Assembly (NCBI GenBank): GCA_027563935.2
Contig: JANVAS020000222.1
Location: 4,092,001-4,156,000 of the forward strand
Direction: 5' to 3'
Length of the DNA: 64,000 nucleotides
Source: Costus lasius
Taxonomy: Eukaryota; Streptophyta; Magnoliopsida; Zingiberales; Costaceae
Below, piece by piece: positions 9,601-19,407 of this stretch. Made by a program: the position numbers and the translations under genes. The notes beneath the pieces are model-generated. The model was given only the letters and a program-made list of their open reading frames with translations, was not told the DNA's origin and made no database searches. How positions within the stretch are numbered: the first letter of the stretch is position 1; each line of letters starts with the position of its first letter.

Positions 9601-10538
9601 AGGTCCACCTCATGCTGTCCCACCTGCCTTCTTCTCTTGAGTTCCTGCACATTTGAACAAATGTGAACTCCACATGCAGTGTCCAACACCCATGATATAG
9701 AAGAAGAAAACATGACCTCAGTCACGAATATACCTGAGCCAGAAGCAAAGCTTCCCCTCTTGTCTCCTTGGAGCGCTTTACAGTCCTTTTTCCAGTGACC
9801 CAGCTGGCCACAGTGGAAACACCTGTATTCCTTGGACCGCTTCACCTTCTGCTTCAGAGCCTTGCTGTAATTCTTGACCGGGGCCTTGCCCTTCTTCCCC
9901 TTCTTCTTGTTCCTGGAAGGAACCATCAAGACAGAGGTTGAAGGCTTACCCTTCAGAGTTTCCTCAGTAGTCAAGAGCATATTCAACAGCTCTGCCGGCG
10001 TACAATCGATTTTGTTCATATTAAAGTTAATAATGAACGCGTCGAATGATGGCGGGAGAGACTGCAGAATAATGTCCACAGCAAGCTCCTGGTTGATGGT
10101 GTGCCCCAGTTTCTCCAGAGCCTCCTTGTGCCCAATCATCTTGAGCACGTGAGCTCCCACTGGGCTCCCTTCAGCCAGTTTGCTCTGAAAGAAGAGCTTA
10201 GTCAAATTATAGCGTTCAGTCCTCGCCTGTGCAGCATACAGCATCTTGAGGTTTGCTATAATCTGTATAGCTGACATATCCTCATGCTGACGCTGCAGCG
10301 GTGGCGTCATAGACGCTAGCATCAGGCAAGCGACATCAATGCTATCATTGACGTGCTTTTCATAGGCTTCCCGAACCGCCCTTGCGGCGTTCGGAGCGGG
10401 CTGCGGCGGTATCGCCGTCTCGAGGACATACAGTTTCCTCTCTGCCTTAAGAATGATCTTAAGGTGTCCAAACCAGTCAGAGAAGTTCGGCCCAGCAAAC
10501 TTCTCCCTTTCCAGTAGGGATCGCACATTGAAGTTCAT
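6657..10538 (-). CDS. gag-pol: Gag-pol polyprotein of copia A (intact, 1293 aa)
   Basis: One frame encodes all proteins of a Ty1/copia element. The Gag capsid region spans about residues 1-235, followed by a CCHC zinc knuckle at C240, C243, H248, C253. The aspartic protease motif WVLDTACG has its catalytic Asp at 286; it reads DTA rather than the commoner DTG/DSG. The integrase has its HHCC zinc domain at H420, H425, C451, C454 and catalytic D481, D544, E580, with 35 residues between the last two. The reverse transcriptase spans about 805-1045 with YVDD at 967-970, and RNase H has candidate acidic residues D1140, E1183, D1219 and D1268. The ATG at 10538 is chosen because it is conserved in E and G and sits 22 bases after the leader's TTGTAG acceptor-like site. 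The frame ends just before the polypurine tract. No internal stops or frameshifts are seen. It would be processed by its own protease, and reverse transcription would occur in cytoplasmic particles. Confidence 0.95.
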   Translation of the reverse strand: MNFNVRSLLEREKFAGPNFSDWFGHLKIILKAERKLYVLETAIPPQPAPNAARAVREAYEKHVNDSIDVACLMLASMTPPLQRQHEDMSAIQIIANLKMLYAAQARTERYNLTKLFFQSKLAEGSPVGAHVLKMIGHKEALEKLGHTINQELAVDIILQSLPPSFDAFIINFNMNKIDCTPAELLNMLLTTEETLKGKPSTSVLMVPSRNKKKGKKGKAPVKNYSKALKQKVKRSKEYRCFHCGQLGHWKKDCKALQGDKRGSFASGSGIFVTEVMFSSSISWVLDTACGVHICSNVQELKRRRQVGQHEVDLRVGNGARVAAVAVGDYFISLPSGIVLELNSCYFVPSITKNIISIPALVRKGFSFECNISKCILSLDNIVYATGSINNGLYMLDMECSIQQIDIKKAKYADDSTLLWHSRLGHINEKRIKRLHHHGLLGSFSYKEIDTCKACLMGKMTKSPFPHKGQRASGLLDLIHSDVCGPFSKHARGGYQYFITFTDDFSRYGYVYLMRHKSESFDKFKEFKNEVQNQLGRNIKTLRSDRGGEYLSHAFTDYLKECGIISQLTPPGTPQWNGVSERRNRTLLDMVRSMMSQATLPYSFWGFALETAAKVLNRVPSKAVSKTPYELWYGKQPSLTFIRIWGCEAYVKKLASGKLESRSDKCIFVGYPKETKGYYFFDPKENKVFVARTAIFLEKEFLLQEASGREIKLDESPEEGQSDQAQLDEPEPVEQVIEQPEAQISREPRRSGRIRRQPERYDGVYIIDNDEPLTYADAVSGPESARWLEAMRAEMDSMSDNQVWDLVDPPPGIIPIGCKWIFKKKIDMDGNVVTYKGRLVAKGFKQIYGIDYDETFSPVAMFKSIRILFAIAAYYDYEIWQMDVKTAFLNGNLDEDVYMTQPEGFTNPADRHKICKLKKSIYGLKQASRSWNIRFDESVTDFGFIKNEDDPCVYKRFSGSVITFLVLYVDDILIIGNDIPEMHAVKAWLRKCFQMKDLGEAAYVLGVKIYRDRSKRLLGLCQSTYIDKVLERFHLENSKRGYLPVRHGLSLSKSQCPQTQTEKDEMDNTPYASAIGSIMYAMLCTRPDVAYGLSVTSRYQSNPGMAHWIAVKNVLKYLRRTKDMFLIYGGQEELSIEGYTDASFQSDQDDFRSQSGYVFSLNGGAVVWKSFKQSTVADSTTEAEYVAASEASKEAVWIRKFVRELGVVPSSADPLVIFCDNTGAIAQAKEPRSHQKSKHIQRRFHLIREIIDRGEIKVCKVHTDDNLADPLTKPLAQQKHEKHCNNMGLRFLNH

Positions 10539-12337
10539 GGTGTTCGTTGCTGCAGGTATCTACAACAATGCAAGAACAGCAAGGTCAGTATCAATGTATA
10601 AGAATCGATCAGGACTTAAGAAAGATTCTTTTTCTCACTATTTTATCAGGCGTGAAAAATCCAGCAAAACAGCCCGAAAGAGTAGAACTCTTTTAGTGAG
10701 ATGGGATCCAGATTTCATACTTGGTCTCCGCGTCCCGCTCAGGCGAGATAAGATGCACAGAGAGTACAAGCACTAGTTTCTGGTAGGCGTCCCAGCCAAT
10801 CGCCAACCCGTGCGATTCCCCTTCATCTGGGCAATCCAGCAGACTGTGCCAACTGAGTTGGTACAACACAGTCTCTGATCCCACAGATGGCTGCCTCCAT
10901 GTGCTACCATATGCGCCACATATGTAGCCTACACGGTCAAGCTGACCCGACCTACTCCCTGGACCACCATGTGCTATGCTGAGCAACGAGAAGGGATAAA
11001 TCCCTACTCTGTAACACACAGGTGTAATCCCACACCCTCTGAAGATAGATGGACGTGCCCACTGAGTGGGTACAACACGGCTCCAACGATAATCAGAACA
11101 GTGAGGTTTCGCGTCAGAAGGCTTACGAGCTTGATATTTTAGCGTTGGATTTTAACGGTCTTTTATCTTCTTGCCTATCATGCAATTCCTATGGTGATAG
11201 CAGAAGATAATTTGATCATGCAATTCCAATATTTAAGCAATAAAAGAAAGCATGTATCTTATGTGGTAAAAGCCCATAGCCCTAGAAGACCTTAACCTAA
11301 CTTAAGTCTTCATTTGCTCTTCATGGGTCTTTTGCTGCTCATCTGGCCCAAACCTGGGCCCAAGCGCCATCTGCAGCACAGGTGCGCCCACCAGGAATTT
11401 GCGCCTGGTCCCAGAGTCGAACCCTGGACCTCCCACCTGGTCCAGCCACTGCTGCATGCGCCTCTGCCAAGTGTGCTTTGTGCTCTTGTCTAATTAAATT
11501 ACAAATTTAACTATCTAGACAAGAGTGACACGCAGGTCACTAACATTTATAAATTAAAACACAGTGATGCGCAGATCACAATAATTAATTTACAATTTAA
11601 TACAGGCACGCAGGCCCCAGCACAGCACACAATTAATATGAGCAGCCCACATAAGACTAAATAGACAAACATATGCATCCAATCAGCATCATGTGATCCA
11701 TCATAAAAATTAAAATTTTCGAAAACCCCTTGGGATCAATTTTAATTTTTTCCTTATTTCCCCTACAACCTTACAACGGTCCATTACTAGGGATCCACTC
11801 AACCAACCTAGTCAAATCCACTGCCCTTGCATGCACCAAGTCCTAACTGACTTGTGTTGACCATAAGGTCAACCATGCATGCGCCAGGGCTGAACGACCA
11901 CACTGAGGTCTGGCAAGCGGGCGTGACCCCGGGCCTAACTCAGGTGCGTTCATTGGGTGTCTCAATCAGACATCGCTACACACCTGTCTGCAGTCGACCT
12001 ATAGCCACCATAGGCTTGCGCCAAAGTGCTAACTGGTCGACCCATTCAGGCTGTCAGATGGTCTGATCAGACTGTTTGGATCTAACACAGGGGATGATTT
12101 CAACCCTAATAACCCGTCTAAGGGTTTAATGCAGGCGGCACTTAGATCTAATGGTGTGCGCGCAAGTCGTTTGAGTTTTTAAGAAAACATCAACAAGAAC
12201 ATATAGAAGCGCTACCTTACTACATGCGTCAACTACAATACACAACAAGTAAAGGTTCGCATGTAGCCTAGATCTAGCAATATGGCGCATACAAGGATCA
12301 CAAATCACAGCAAACATATTATCATGCATTTTAACCT
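10539..12337 (-). other. Leader of copia A between PBS and gag
   Basis: About 1.8 kb with no convincing gene. It holds conserved structural elements also found in C, D, E and G. On the minus strand these are the palindrome GTCTGATCAGAC (12061-12072), a hairpin with a pol III B-box-like core GGTTCGACTC (11407-11430), twin bulged hairpins (10841-10874 and 11050-11085), and a pyrimidine-rich TTGTAG acceptor-like site (plus-strand 10560-10565) just before the gag start. Confidence 0.7.
10841..11085 (-). other. Twin bulged hairpins in the leader of copia A
   Basis: Hairpin 1 (11050-11085, minus strand): outer stem TGGA/TCCA, an unpaired gc, stem CGTG/CACG, a one-sided TTGTA bulge, upper stem CCCA/TGGG and loop CTCAG. 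Hairpin 2 (10841-10874): lower stem AGACTGTG/CACAGTCT, the same TTGTA bulge, upper stem CCAA/TTGG and the same CTCAG loop. Their unpaired parts are identical while the stems differ by paired changes. Confidence 0.65.
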
Positions 12338-12349
12338 GCTCTGATACCA
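12338..12349 (-). other. Primer-binding site of copia A (tRNA-iMet type)
   Basis: On the minus strand TGGTATCAGAGC, complementary to the 3' end of plant initiator methionine tRNA. It is separated by two bases from the 5' LTR end at 12352. It fixes the orientation of A. Confidence 0.95.
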
Positions 12350-12351
12350 AT

Positions 12352-14026
12352 TGCAGGAGTCCCCTTCGAGGGGGAGCGAGAAAACCCTAATGGCGCATGT
12401 GTTACATCGCAGCGGAAATAGGGGTTTTAGGGATCATTATGCATGATATATATTCAACTATGAAAAACGATTACGAGTGCCAATAAGATTCATACCATCG
12501 CCATCTATGGATGAAGTATTGGAAGCAAGGAGCGAAAGGGATCCTCTCCCTAGTCGACGCACACACGATGAAGAATGGCCTCTCCTTGTCGTCTTTGTGC
12601 TAGCAAAGCTTCAAGGGTCCTTTGCGCATGGAGGGGATAAGATCCTTGGGCTTGTCGAAGAAGAAGTTCCTCTACCCTCGTCGAGAGAGTTTTTCACACG
12701 AGAAGGAAGGAGACTTCGTTCAAGAGTGATGATCGCCAATAGAGTAAACACGTTGTAATGAACGTGGGCGTTGCTATCCAAAAATAGTAACCCATTACTC
12801 ACTTCGGTTATGCGTTCACATGAAGTGAACCGCAATTCCTTCTCTTCGATTATTTGAACCAAGCGCTCATTACATGAGCTGGTTCAAGTGACTTTGGTCT
12901 AAGACCAAATCGGCCCAAGCAATGGTCGATCTTATTGAACCACAAGGTTCAAGATCACCGTTGATCTCTTGATGCTCTAGATCTCACTGATCTAGCATCA
13001 TAACTCTCGATCGAAGCTTACCGATCTAAAGCCCTAATCAATCAAACATGATCAGACCAGATCTCACTCGCAATCAGAGCTTAACACCCCTTTAAACTGA
13101 ACTAAACAATTCAGTCCACACGATCTGACTTAAAGAAGCCATATCATCAAATTGTGCGACCCTAAGGGTTTCCTTTAAATGTCGGTAACGATAACTCACG
13201 TTATCACGACCAGTGAGGGGTGTCTAGCAACACATCACTGTCTCCCGATATAAAGGAAAGAGTCTTCCAAGACTTCACCCAAACCACAGCACAAGTGTGA
13301 ATCCAATTCACTAGGCATGCATACTTCCTTTGCCACTTGATGTTCTTATTGGACAAGCCTGTCAAGCTTGTAACTCCAATATGATGAGCATGATTAGATC
13401 AGATGAACACTGTCACCTGGGTATGGCCATACACTCTCTCAATCATCTCATCCAGGGGGCCCTTATAGAACATCACACTCCTTAAACAAGGAGACGGCAA
13501 TCCTATGTCTATCACTAGTGTCCTAACCTGACTCAAGCTCACCATCCAAGATAGTCTATAATCATTATGTTTCAAATGATATTGAACTACCTCAAAATAA
13601 TGACAATCATCATTTAGAAAACACAAGTGATCTCAAGTCAGAGGAAATGTGCCACTTGTCGCAATCAAGGAATATTCACATTGTGACAAACAATTGAACA
13701 TCCTAGTAGGGTCTGTCCAGTACATCCCATGTACCCATGAGTCTACATCTTATTCCATGCTCGAAGCATCCTATAAGATTAGAACACATATTAGTCTTAA
13801 CCATATCAAGGCTGTCTCATGTTCACCAAGATATATCGACTAAGGACATAATAGCATGTCAGTCCAGCTGAACAGCTTTGAGACATTATTCAAAGGAACA
13901 TATATTGCTGCAGACAATGTAGCTAACTGAATAACAACCATGCCTTTATAAACTTAAGAGTTTATTACATGATACAGATACATTCCCACAGGCCTCAAAC
14001 ATTAGCCTTAAGGGCATACCCCAACA
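12352..14026 (-). repeat. 5' LTR of copia A
   Basis: 1675 bp, the same length as the 3' LTR and nearly identical to it. On the minus strand it starts TGTTGGGG at 14026 and ends CCTGCA at 12352. Near its inner end the minus strand has the donor-like ATGGTATGAAT (about 12495-12505), the counterpart of a splice-donor-like site kept in the other Cop-1 LTRs. Confidence 0.95.
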
Positions 14027-14031
14027 GCATG

Positions 14032-15118
14032 GGAACGCTTCAATGAGCTACAACAGAAGTGCCCTCACCATGGATTAGAAGATTGGGTTTTAACTCAAAC
14101 TTTCTATAATGGTTTGCTTTACAACACTCGCTTAACTGTTGATGCTGTTGCAGGGGGAACACTGATGAAGAAGACTGTTGAAGATGCCTATGTGTTGATT
14201 GAAGATATGGCACTGAACCACAACCAATGGACTACTGAGAGAGGAGTGCTGTATCGTCCTCCTCATGGTAAGAATGATGATGATGGTTGGCGTTCTCTAG
14301 TAGAAAAGGTAGATTCTTTATGTAATCGTTTTGATTCTTTTCAGATGCAAACTGCTGTTGTTTCCTCTGTTATTTGTGATGTATGTGGGAACCATGGGCA
14401 CTATGCTGAAGAGTGTAAGGTTATTGTTGATTAGGGTAGTGAGCAAGTCAATGCAGTAGGGGGGTACAATCAAGTTAGAAATAATGACCCTTACTCTAAT
14501 ACCTACAACCCTGGTTGGAGAAACCACCCTAACTTGTGTTGGAGAAGTAACAATCATGCTAGTGTGCAAAATGAAAATAGAGGGTACAAGCAGAGTCAAC
14601 AAAATCATAGTCAACCCAAAAAATCTAGTTTAGAGGACATGTTTGAAAATTTCATGGGTGCCCAGATGAAACAAAATGAAGAGTTCAAAGAGAGTCTTAA
14701 GGAAATTAACTCTATGTTAGATGGTGTTGTTGCTCACAATAAGATTTTAGAGACATATATAGCACAACAAGCAAGCACTTCTTACAGACCCTCAGGAAAA
14801 TTACCTGCTAAACATGAACCAAACCCTAGGGAGTACTGTAGTGCTATCATCACCAGGAGTAGAAGGCAATTAGATGAACCTAAAGGGAAATCTGAAAATA
14901 ATGAAAAAGAGACTAATGTTGATCTTGATAATGAATTGGACTTGGGAAAATCTTCTGAGCATGAACAGTCCCAAACTAGTTTGTTACCTCACCAGGGTGA
15001 TAAACCAAAAGGTGATGAACCATGTCAGAGTGATATTTCTAAACCTAATTTTCCTCCACCTTATAGGCCACCTATTCCTTTTCACCAGAGGATTGTGCAA
15101 GCTATGTTGGATAGGTAG
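14032..15118 (+). pseudogene. Gyp-1 gag, C-terminal half with zinc knuckle (broken)
   Basis: This resumes the gag interrupted at 4961. It reads WERFNELQQKCPHHGLEDWV, then MALNHNQWTTERG, and a CCHC knuckle C-DV-C-GNHG-H-YAEE-C at about 14372-14415, followed by a stop at 14432-14434. The same frame continues after the stop with a coiled-coil-like stretch (NEEFKESLKEINSMLDGVVAHNK) and the proline-rich PPYRPPIPFHQR, ending at a second stop (15116-15118). In intact relatives this links gag to protease. The Gyp-2 remnant at 21346-21795 matches these same segments. Confidence 0.8.
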
Positions 15119-15895
15119 TTTGGGAAATTTTTGGTGTGTTGAAAAAGTTATATATTAATATTCCATTTACTGATGCCTTATCTCAAATGCCTACATATGC
15201 AAAATTTTTAAAAGAAATTTTATCCAACAAAAGAAAATTAGAGGACTATGGTACTGTGGCACTAACTGAGGAATGCAGTGCTCTAATTCAAAACAAGTTG
15301 CCACCGAAATTAAAAGATCTAGGTAGTTTCTCTATCCCTTGTTTAATTGGGAATGTTGCTTTCGTTTGAGCCTTATGTGATTTGGGAGCCAGTGTGAGTT
15401 TGATGCTTTTATCTGTATGCAGGAAACTGCATATGGGAGCTCCTAAGCCAACTTCAATATCTTTGCAGGTCACCGATCTCTCAGTGAAATATCCTGTAGG
15501 TATTCTTGAGGATGTTTCAATCCAAGTTGGTAAGTATTTTGTGCCTACTGATTTTGTGGTTCTTGAGAAGGAAGAAGATGCAAAGATTCCTATTATCCTT
15601 GGTAGACCCTTTTTGGCTACAGCAGGAGCACATATTGATGTTAGAAAAGTAAAACCCACTTTTGACATTTGTGATAATATAATTGAGTTTGATTTAACAG
15701 ATTCCTTGCAAAAAGCATCACACTCAGGATCATGTTGTAGCATTGATATAATTGATGATTTTGTTAGTGATGTGCATAATTTATTTGATGATCCTTCTGA
15801 TTTTGAAACTAACATATCATCTGAGTATGTGAATAAAGAATTTCAGGAGAAAGCAGCAAAGAAGAAGAAGAGAGGAAGGAGAAAAGGAAGATAAA
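15119..15895 (+). pseudogene. Gyp-1 aspartic protease region (broken), ending in a lysine/arginine tail
   Basis: The homology runs ..LKKLYINIPFTDALSQMPTYAKF.. (15136 on), then LGSFSIPCLIGN, a stop at about 15367, and the protease motif ALCDLGASVSLM, where D-L-G replaces the usual D-T/S-G as is typical of plant Athila/Tat proteases. It continues to the flap and C-terminal motif IILGRPFLAT (about 15594). After DVRKVKPTFDI it continues with an acidic stretch and ends EKAAKKKKRGRRKGR at 15895. Reverse transcriptase would normally follow. Instead there are about 150 noncoding bases and then the pre-ORF1 module. The frame from 15382 to 15895 is open for 170 codons. Confidence 0.75.
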
Positions 15896-16041
15896 AGCTA
15901 CTTGAGGAAGGAAAAAGGGTCTTGAGTAAAATTGGATACTATTTCATAAATGAGCCTTATGTTCCTAGAAGCCATGAACAAAACACTAAGAAATCAATAT
16001 GGCGACTGAAGACACCCCCACGATCAAATCTAGGTGTTGAA

Positions 16042-16090
16042 CGGTCAAGCTAATGACCGAAAACTAGCGCTTCTTGGGAGGCAACCCAAG
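16042..16090 (+). other. Conserved two-hairpin module before ORF1 (Gyp-1)
   Basis: First hairpin: CGGTC (16042-16046) with GACCG (16055-16059) around aagctaat. Then AGCGCT, and a second hairpin CTTGGG (16073-16078) with CCCAAG (16085-16090) around loop AGGCAA. The same module is at 22701-22748 in Gyp-2, where the first stem is GGTT/AACC: both arms changed. From memory, the phrase gggaggcaaccc recurs at this place in many plant Athila/Tat elements. Its function is unknown to me. Confidence 0.65.
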
Positions 16091-16202
16091 CACTTTTTGT
16101 TTTATTTTTGGTTTGTTTTTGTCTTAATTTGTTTTGTTTAGGGTTAATTTCTCTTTTTCTCATTTTTAGATACATTTTTCAGAAATTTTTGTGATTTTTG
16201 AC

Positions 16203-16650
16203 AAATTACGGTATTACCGTAATTTTTATTACGGTACCGTAATTTTTATTACGGTACCGTAATTCATGTTGATTCTTTACAAAAAGATTGCGTGGATTAC
16301 AGTACTACCGTGATAGATTTTACATGCCATAATTTTTGTACATTTTCGTACAGAAAGTTTTTAGATTTTTGAGCATTTTACGGCGGTGCCGTGGAGCTTT
16401 TCACGGTACTATATTTTCGGACGATTTTGACCAGAAAGTTTTTGACTTTTTGTGAAGATTACGGCAGTGCCGTGATGAATTTCATGGTACTGTAAAAGTG
16501 GAGCATTTTCTTACAAAAACTTTTGCAATTTTCGGACGAAATACAGCACTACCGTATTTGTCTTCACGGTACCGTAATTTGATGTTTTTCTCAGCTGAGA
16601 GCTTGTTGCGATTTTACGGCACTAACGTAATTACATTACGGTACCGTAAT
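16203..16650 (+). repeat. Internal palindrome block of Gyp-1
   Basis: A second array of TTACGGTACCGTAA-type units, here between the protease and ORF1, not in the LTR. Two tandem copies of ttattacggtaccgtaat stand at about 16227-16262, followed by decayed units up to 16650. It resembles the LTR block at 2612-2992 in unit structure and AT-rich linkers. The stretch 16651-17101 after it shows no gene and would be the ORF1 leader. Confidence 0.75.
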
Positions 16651-17101
16651 CTGCCAAACCCCACGCAATTCAAGTGTCGTATTTAGGGTTCGGCATCGTG
16701 TTTTTAGGGTTTCTTCACTCGTTTTTGCACCGACCTCCCGTATTCTTTGATTCCTTGCCTTCGTAATCATCTTGCGACCTTTCCTAACCAATTTATAACG
16801 ATTTCCACCTTTGATTTTGAGAGATCTTGAGCTTAAACCGAGCTCAGTCGCAGTTTTTTGCCACGATTTTGCCCCTTTTGTTTTCTCTCATCCGTGTGTC
16901 GATCGAGCTGCTTCCAGCTCCAGCAGGCTTTGCAAAAGGCAGAGGATCACCTCTCAAGTTGATTGGAAGCGCAATTTCAACCCAGAAATTCAGATTTGAA
17001 GCTCAAATCCAACTTTGTTTTCAGCACTGTTCATCCTTTGGTAACACTTCTTGTTCCAGTTTTTCCTTCAATAGTTTTTTGCTTCCTTTGCTTCCATTAC
17101 C

Positions 17102-18187
17102 ATGTCACCGGTCAAGAGGATGGTTTCTAAGAGGAAGGGGAAGGCCCCAACTGAGACTCCAGTACCTCCACCGAACCCATTCGGTATCATCTTCGAGAAT
17201 GAACTTCAGGAACAAAGGTATAATCAACTTCTTGCAAGGCGCATTGTTAAGACCAAATATACTGACACACGAGCATTGGATCTCCTGGGGTTGATGGAAG
17301 ATGTGTTGTGGATGTTTGACAGCATGGGTACAAGGCAATTTTTTGACATGACTCCCCAGACATACCTACCTATAGTGCTGGAGTTCCTTAGTAGTTTGGA
17401 GGTAGATTGGGATGAGTATGAGGATCATTCAGCTGAAGGAGAGATCCGGTTCAGGATGGCCAACGAAGATAAGAGACTCACATTCAAAGAAAGTCAACGC
17501 ATATTCCACCTTCCAGAGAGAGGACGCATAGAGCCGCCCATTGGATTTATTAAGAATGTCTTTTAGAATCAGATCACAGTAGAGACCTAATTTTCACCTT
17601 CATTAGCTAGAGCCACAAGCATCTCAAACCCGTGTGTCAGATATGCCCACCGAGTTCTTGCACATACCATCTTCAGGCGAGGAGATAGCGACGGTATGGT
17701 CCATCACACTGAGCTATTTTTCCTTTGGTGCATGCTTCATGGATATATTGTGGATGTGGCTTACTTCTTCATGAAATACTTGGATAAAGTGGCTAGAGCC
17801 AAGAGAGGGATGATAGTGATAGGAGGATTTCTTACTCCTATAGAACTACACTAGGGTATTGAGCCCGATGGGATTGAGGTAGCTAGGGGCAATGCAAGGA
17901 TCGACATTGAATCTTGCGTTGCCACGAAGATGATTGTCCGAGATGGAGATACATATTGCTTGATTCTTCAGCCTAGGCTTCCGACTCTGCCACTGCCGAA
18001 CACACCGAGGACTACAGTGCAAAATCAAGAAAATTGGAAGTTGTCACCAAACAGTGTTTCCTATGCCACTCCCGCACCAGAGACCTCAGTGCCACCACCA
18101 CCTCCTACTTGGGTTGATGACCCATTTGTTAGTGTTTATGCCATTGGACCTCAGGATGGTCCATTGGGATATGTGTATCACATCTAG
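17102..18187 (+). pseudogene. Athila-type ORF1 of Gyp-1 (truncated)
   Basis: An open frame of 154 codons starts at ATG 17102 with a basic, proline-rich N-terminus (KRKGKAPTETPVPPPNPF). It continues LLARRIVKTKYTD, then FLSSLEVDWDEYEDH, GEIRFRMANEDKRLTFKE and IFHLPERGR. The pattern (F-L-S-S-L, then GEI-F-R-L/M, then a LTF-E-F/I-LP motif) is that of the ORF1 found downstream of pol, in the env position, in Athila elements. It stops at 17566. Related reading continues in other frames (17930-18187, with a PPPPPTW stretch) until LTR X3. Its biochemical role is not known to me, and I see no signal peptide or membrane segment. Confidence 0.65.
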
Positions 18188-19407
18188 TTGATAGATGAGT
18201 TATCCTGACATTGTCGTTGTTGTGCCAGTTTGTACATCTGCGCATATGTATATTTGCATATACAATGTCCCTAAGAGATAGATTTTATCTAGTCTTTGTG
18301 TTTATCCCTGGTCTAGAATCATAGTGGATATGAGACAGCTATGATTCACTTGAGACTAGTATATGCGCTAGTTGAGCACGGGTTGCTAACGCAAGCATAT
18401 GGGTATATCAAGGGAGATATACTGGATCGACCCGCCATGAGGATTCATCTTGGTGTCACGAGATGAATATTACAGTGACAGAGTTGCGCATGTCCTAGAC
18501 TTGAGGGCATTAGTATCTCTATATAGTGATTGATGTACTTTGATGCAACCTAACGCTTCGCCGTAAAAGGGGAGTTATAATGGTTGTCATTGGGTATGTC
18601 GCAAGCCGTATGTGGGATTCAATGTGCCAATAGAGGATTTGCCCCTTCCATGCAGGCAAGCTTGATTGTCCATGGCGCCCCTATATGGATGACTAAAAGT
18701 GTATGGCTATATCCAGGTGAGAACCTGATTTAGTCATGCAATATTATTGGGATTAACAAGTGTGACACGCTTGCCCAATCTGGACATCAGTTGGCAAAAG
18801 GACAAAGCTGCACTTATACTTTGTCGCAGTTTTAGGGGATGTCGATGATGACACCATTCTGATGACTTGGGTAGCAATGATGTACTGCTATGTGCCACTC
18901 ATTGCTTGTGATGATTTAGTCATCACTGCCAACATCTGAAGAACCTACAGGGTCGCACACCTAAACGTCAGAGATTCTGTTCTGATCGTTTAGCCTCTGA
19001 TCAAATCATTATGTGATTCGGATCATTTTGGGGAACTGATGCATTGAGACTTTTTCAGAGGAGATGATATTTATTTTAGTTCATGTTTGACCACTAGTTG
19101 ACTCTAGTGGACCACATTTGACCTCTGTTGACCTGTGTTGTGAAAATGAGTCAAACAAGAGTCTTGGTGCAAGTTTGGACTTGGCACTTTAGTCACATGA
19201 ATAAAATAAAATCATTAATTGGCAAGAGAATTTTTCTCTTGGCTAATTAATAGGCTTGGGCGCAATTTACAATTAATAGCGTCTGCGGGGATTCGAACCC
19301 GTGACTCTGATCTGGTTAATTTTGAATTGGCGCCTATATGCAATAACCCACATGGGAAAAATCTCCAAGCTGTGATCTGGCTCTGCCATTATAAATAGAG
19401 AGGCCTG
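18188..19407 (+). mobile_element. Cop-2 LTR copy X3, 5' portion, interrupted by Gyp-2
   Basis: The plus strand aligns with the reverse complement of X1 and with X2: gtttgtacatctgcg (about 18226), gagacagctatgatt, aagtgtatggctatatccaggtga (about 18698), gacacgcttgcccaat and aacctacagggtcgcacac (about 18945). It ends at a TATA-like ataaatagag (19391) and is then cut by Gyp-2 at 19408. The first ~50 bases of the LTR are not recognisable, so the left edge is approximate. X3 interrupts ORF1 of Gyp-1. At 19287-19301 the minus strand has a perfect pol III B-box consensus, GGTTCGAATCC. Confidence 0.65.

Larger units (their letters stand above)
4962..14026 (-). mobile_element. Cop-1 element A: complete Ty1/copia retrotransposon, minus strand
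   Basis: A 9065-bp element with two LTRs of equal length (1675 bp; 4962-6636 and 12352-14026), an initiator-Met PBS, a long leader, one uninterrupted gag-pol frame and a purine tract. The TSD gcatg is present on both sides (4957-4961 and 14027-14031). By eye the LTRs differ at only about two sites (near 6208 and 6493 against 13598 and 13883), so the insertion is recent. It lies in Gyp-1 gag. It is the only minus-strand Cop-1 copy in the window. With an intact polyprotein and all cis signals, it is one of two potentially autonomous elements here. The LTR start and layout resemble the Angela/Tork branch of plant copia elements; this placement is an inference. Confidence 0.95.
2361..18187 (+). 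mobile_element. Gyp-1: Athila-like Ty3/gypsy element lacking pol, interrupted by copia A
   Basis: Order on the plus strand: 5' LTR (2361-4246), Asp-tRNA PBS (4253-4270), gag split by copia A (4412-4961 and 14032-15118), aspartic protease (15119-15895), a two-hairpin noncoding module (16042-16090), a palindrome block (16203-16650), and an Athila-type ORF1 (17102-18187) that runs into Cop-2 LTR X3. There is no reverse transcriptase, RNase H or integrase: the sequence passes from protease to the pre-ORF1 spacer in about 150 bases. Its left TSD would be gctat (2356-2360), interrupting fragment Y; its right end is not in the window. The frame disruptions make it a dead copy of what looks like a non-autonomous lineage. 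The Athila-like label rests on the tRNA-Asp PBS, the protease motifs, the gggaggcaaccc module and ORF1. Confidence 0.75.

Noticed and set aside
16827..17294. A 155-codon frame overlapping the start of the Athila-type ORF1
   Set aside because: It is out of frame with the recognisable ORF1 at 17102 and its own translation has no domain-like pattern.
19287..19301. Possible tRNA gene (TTCGAATCC T-arm-like sequence)
   Set aside because: No acceptor stem, D arm or anticodon arm could be fitted around it; only a B-box-like inverted repeat is present.
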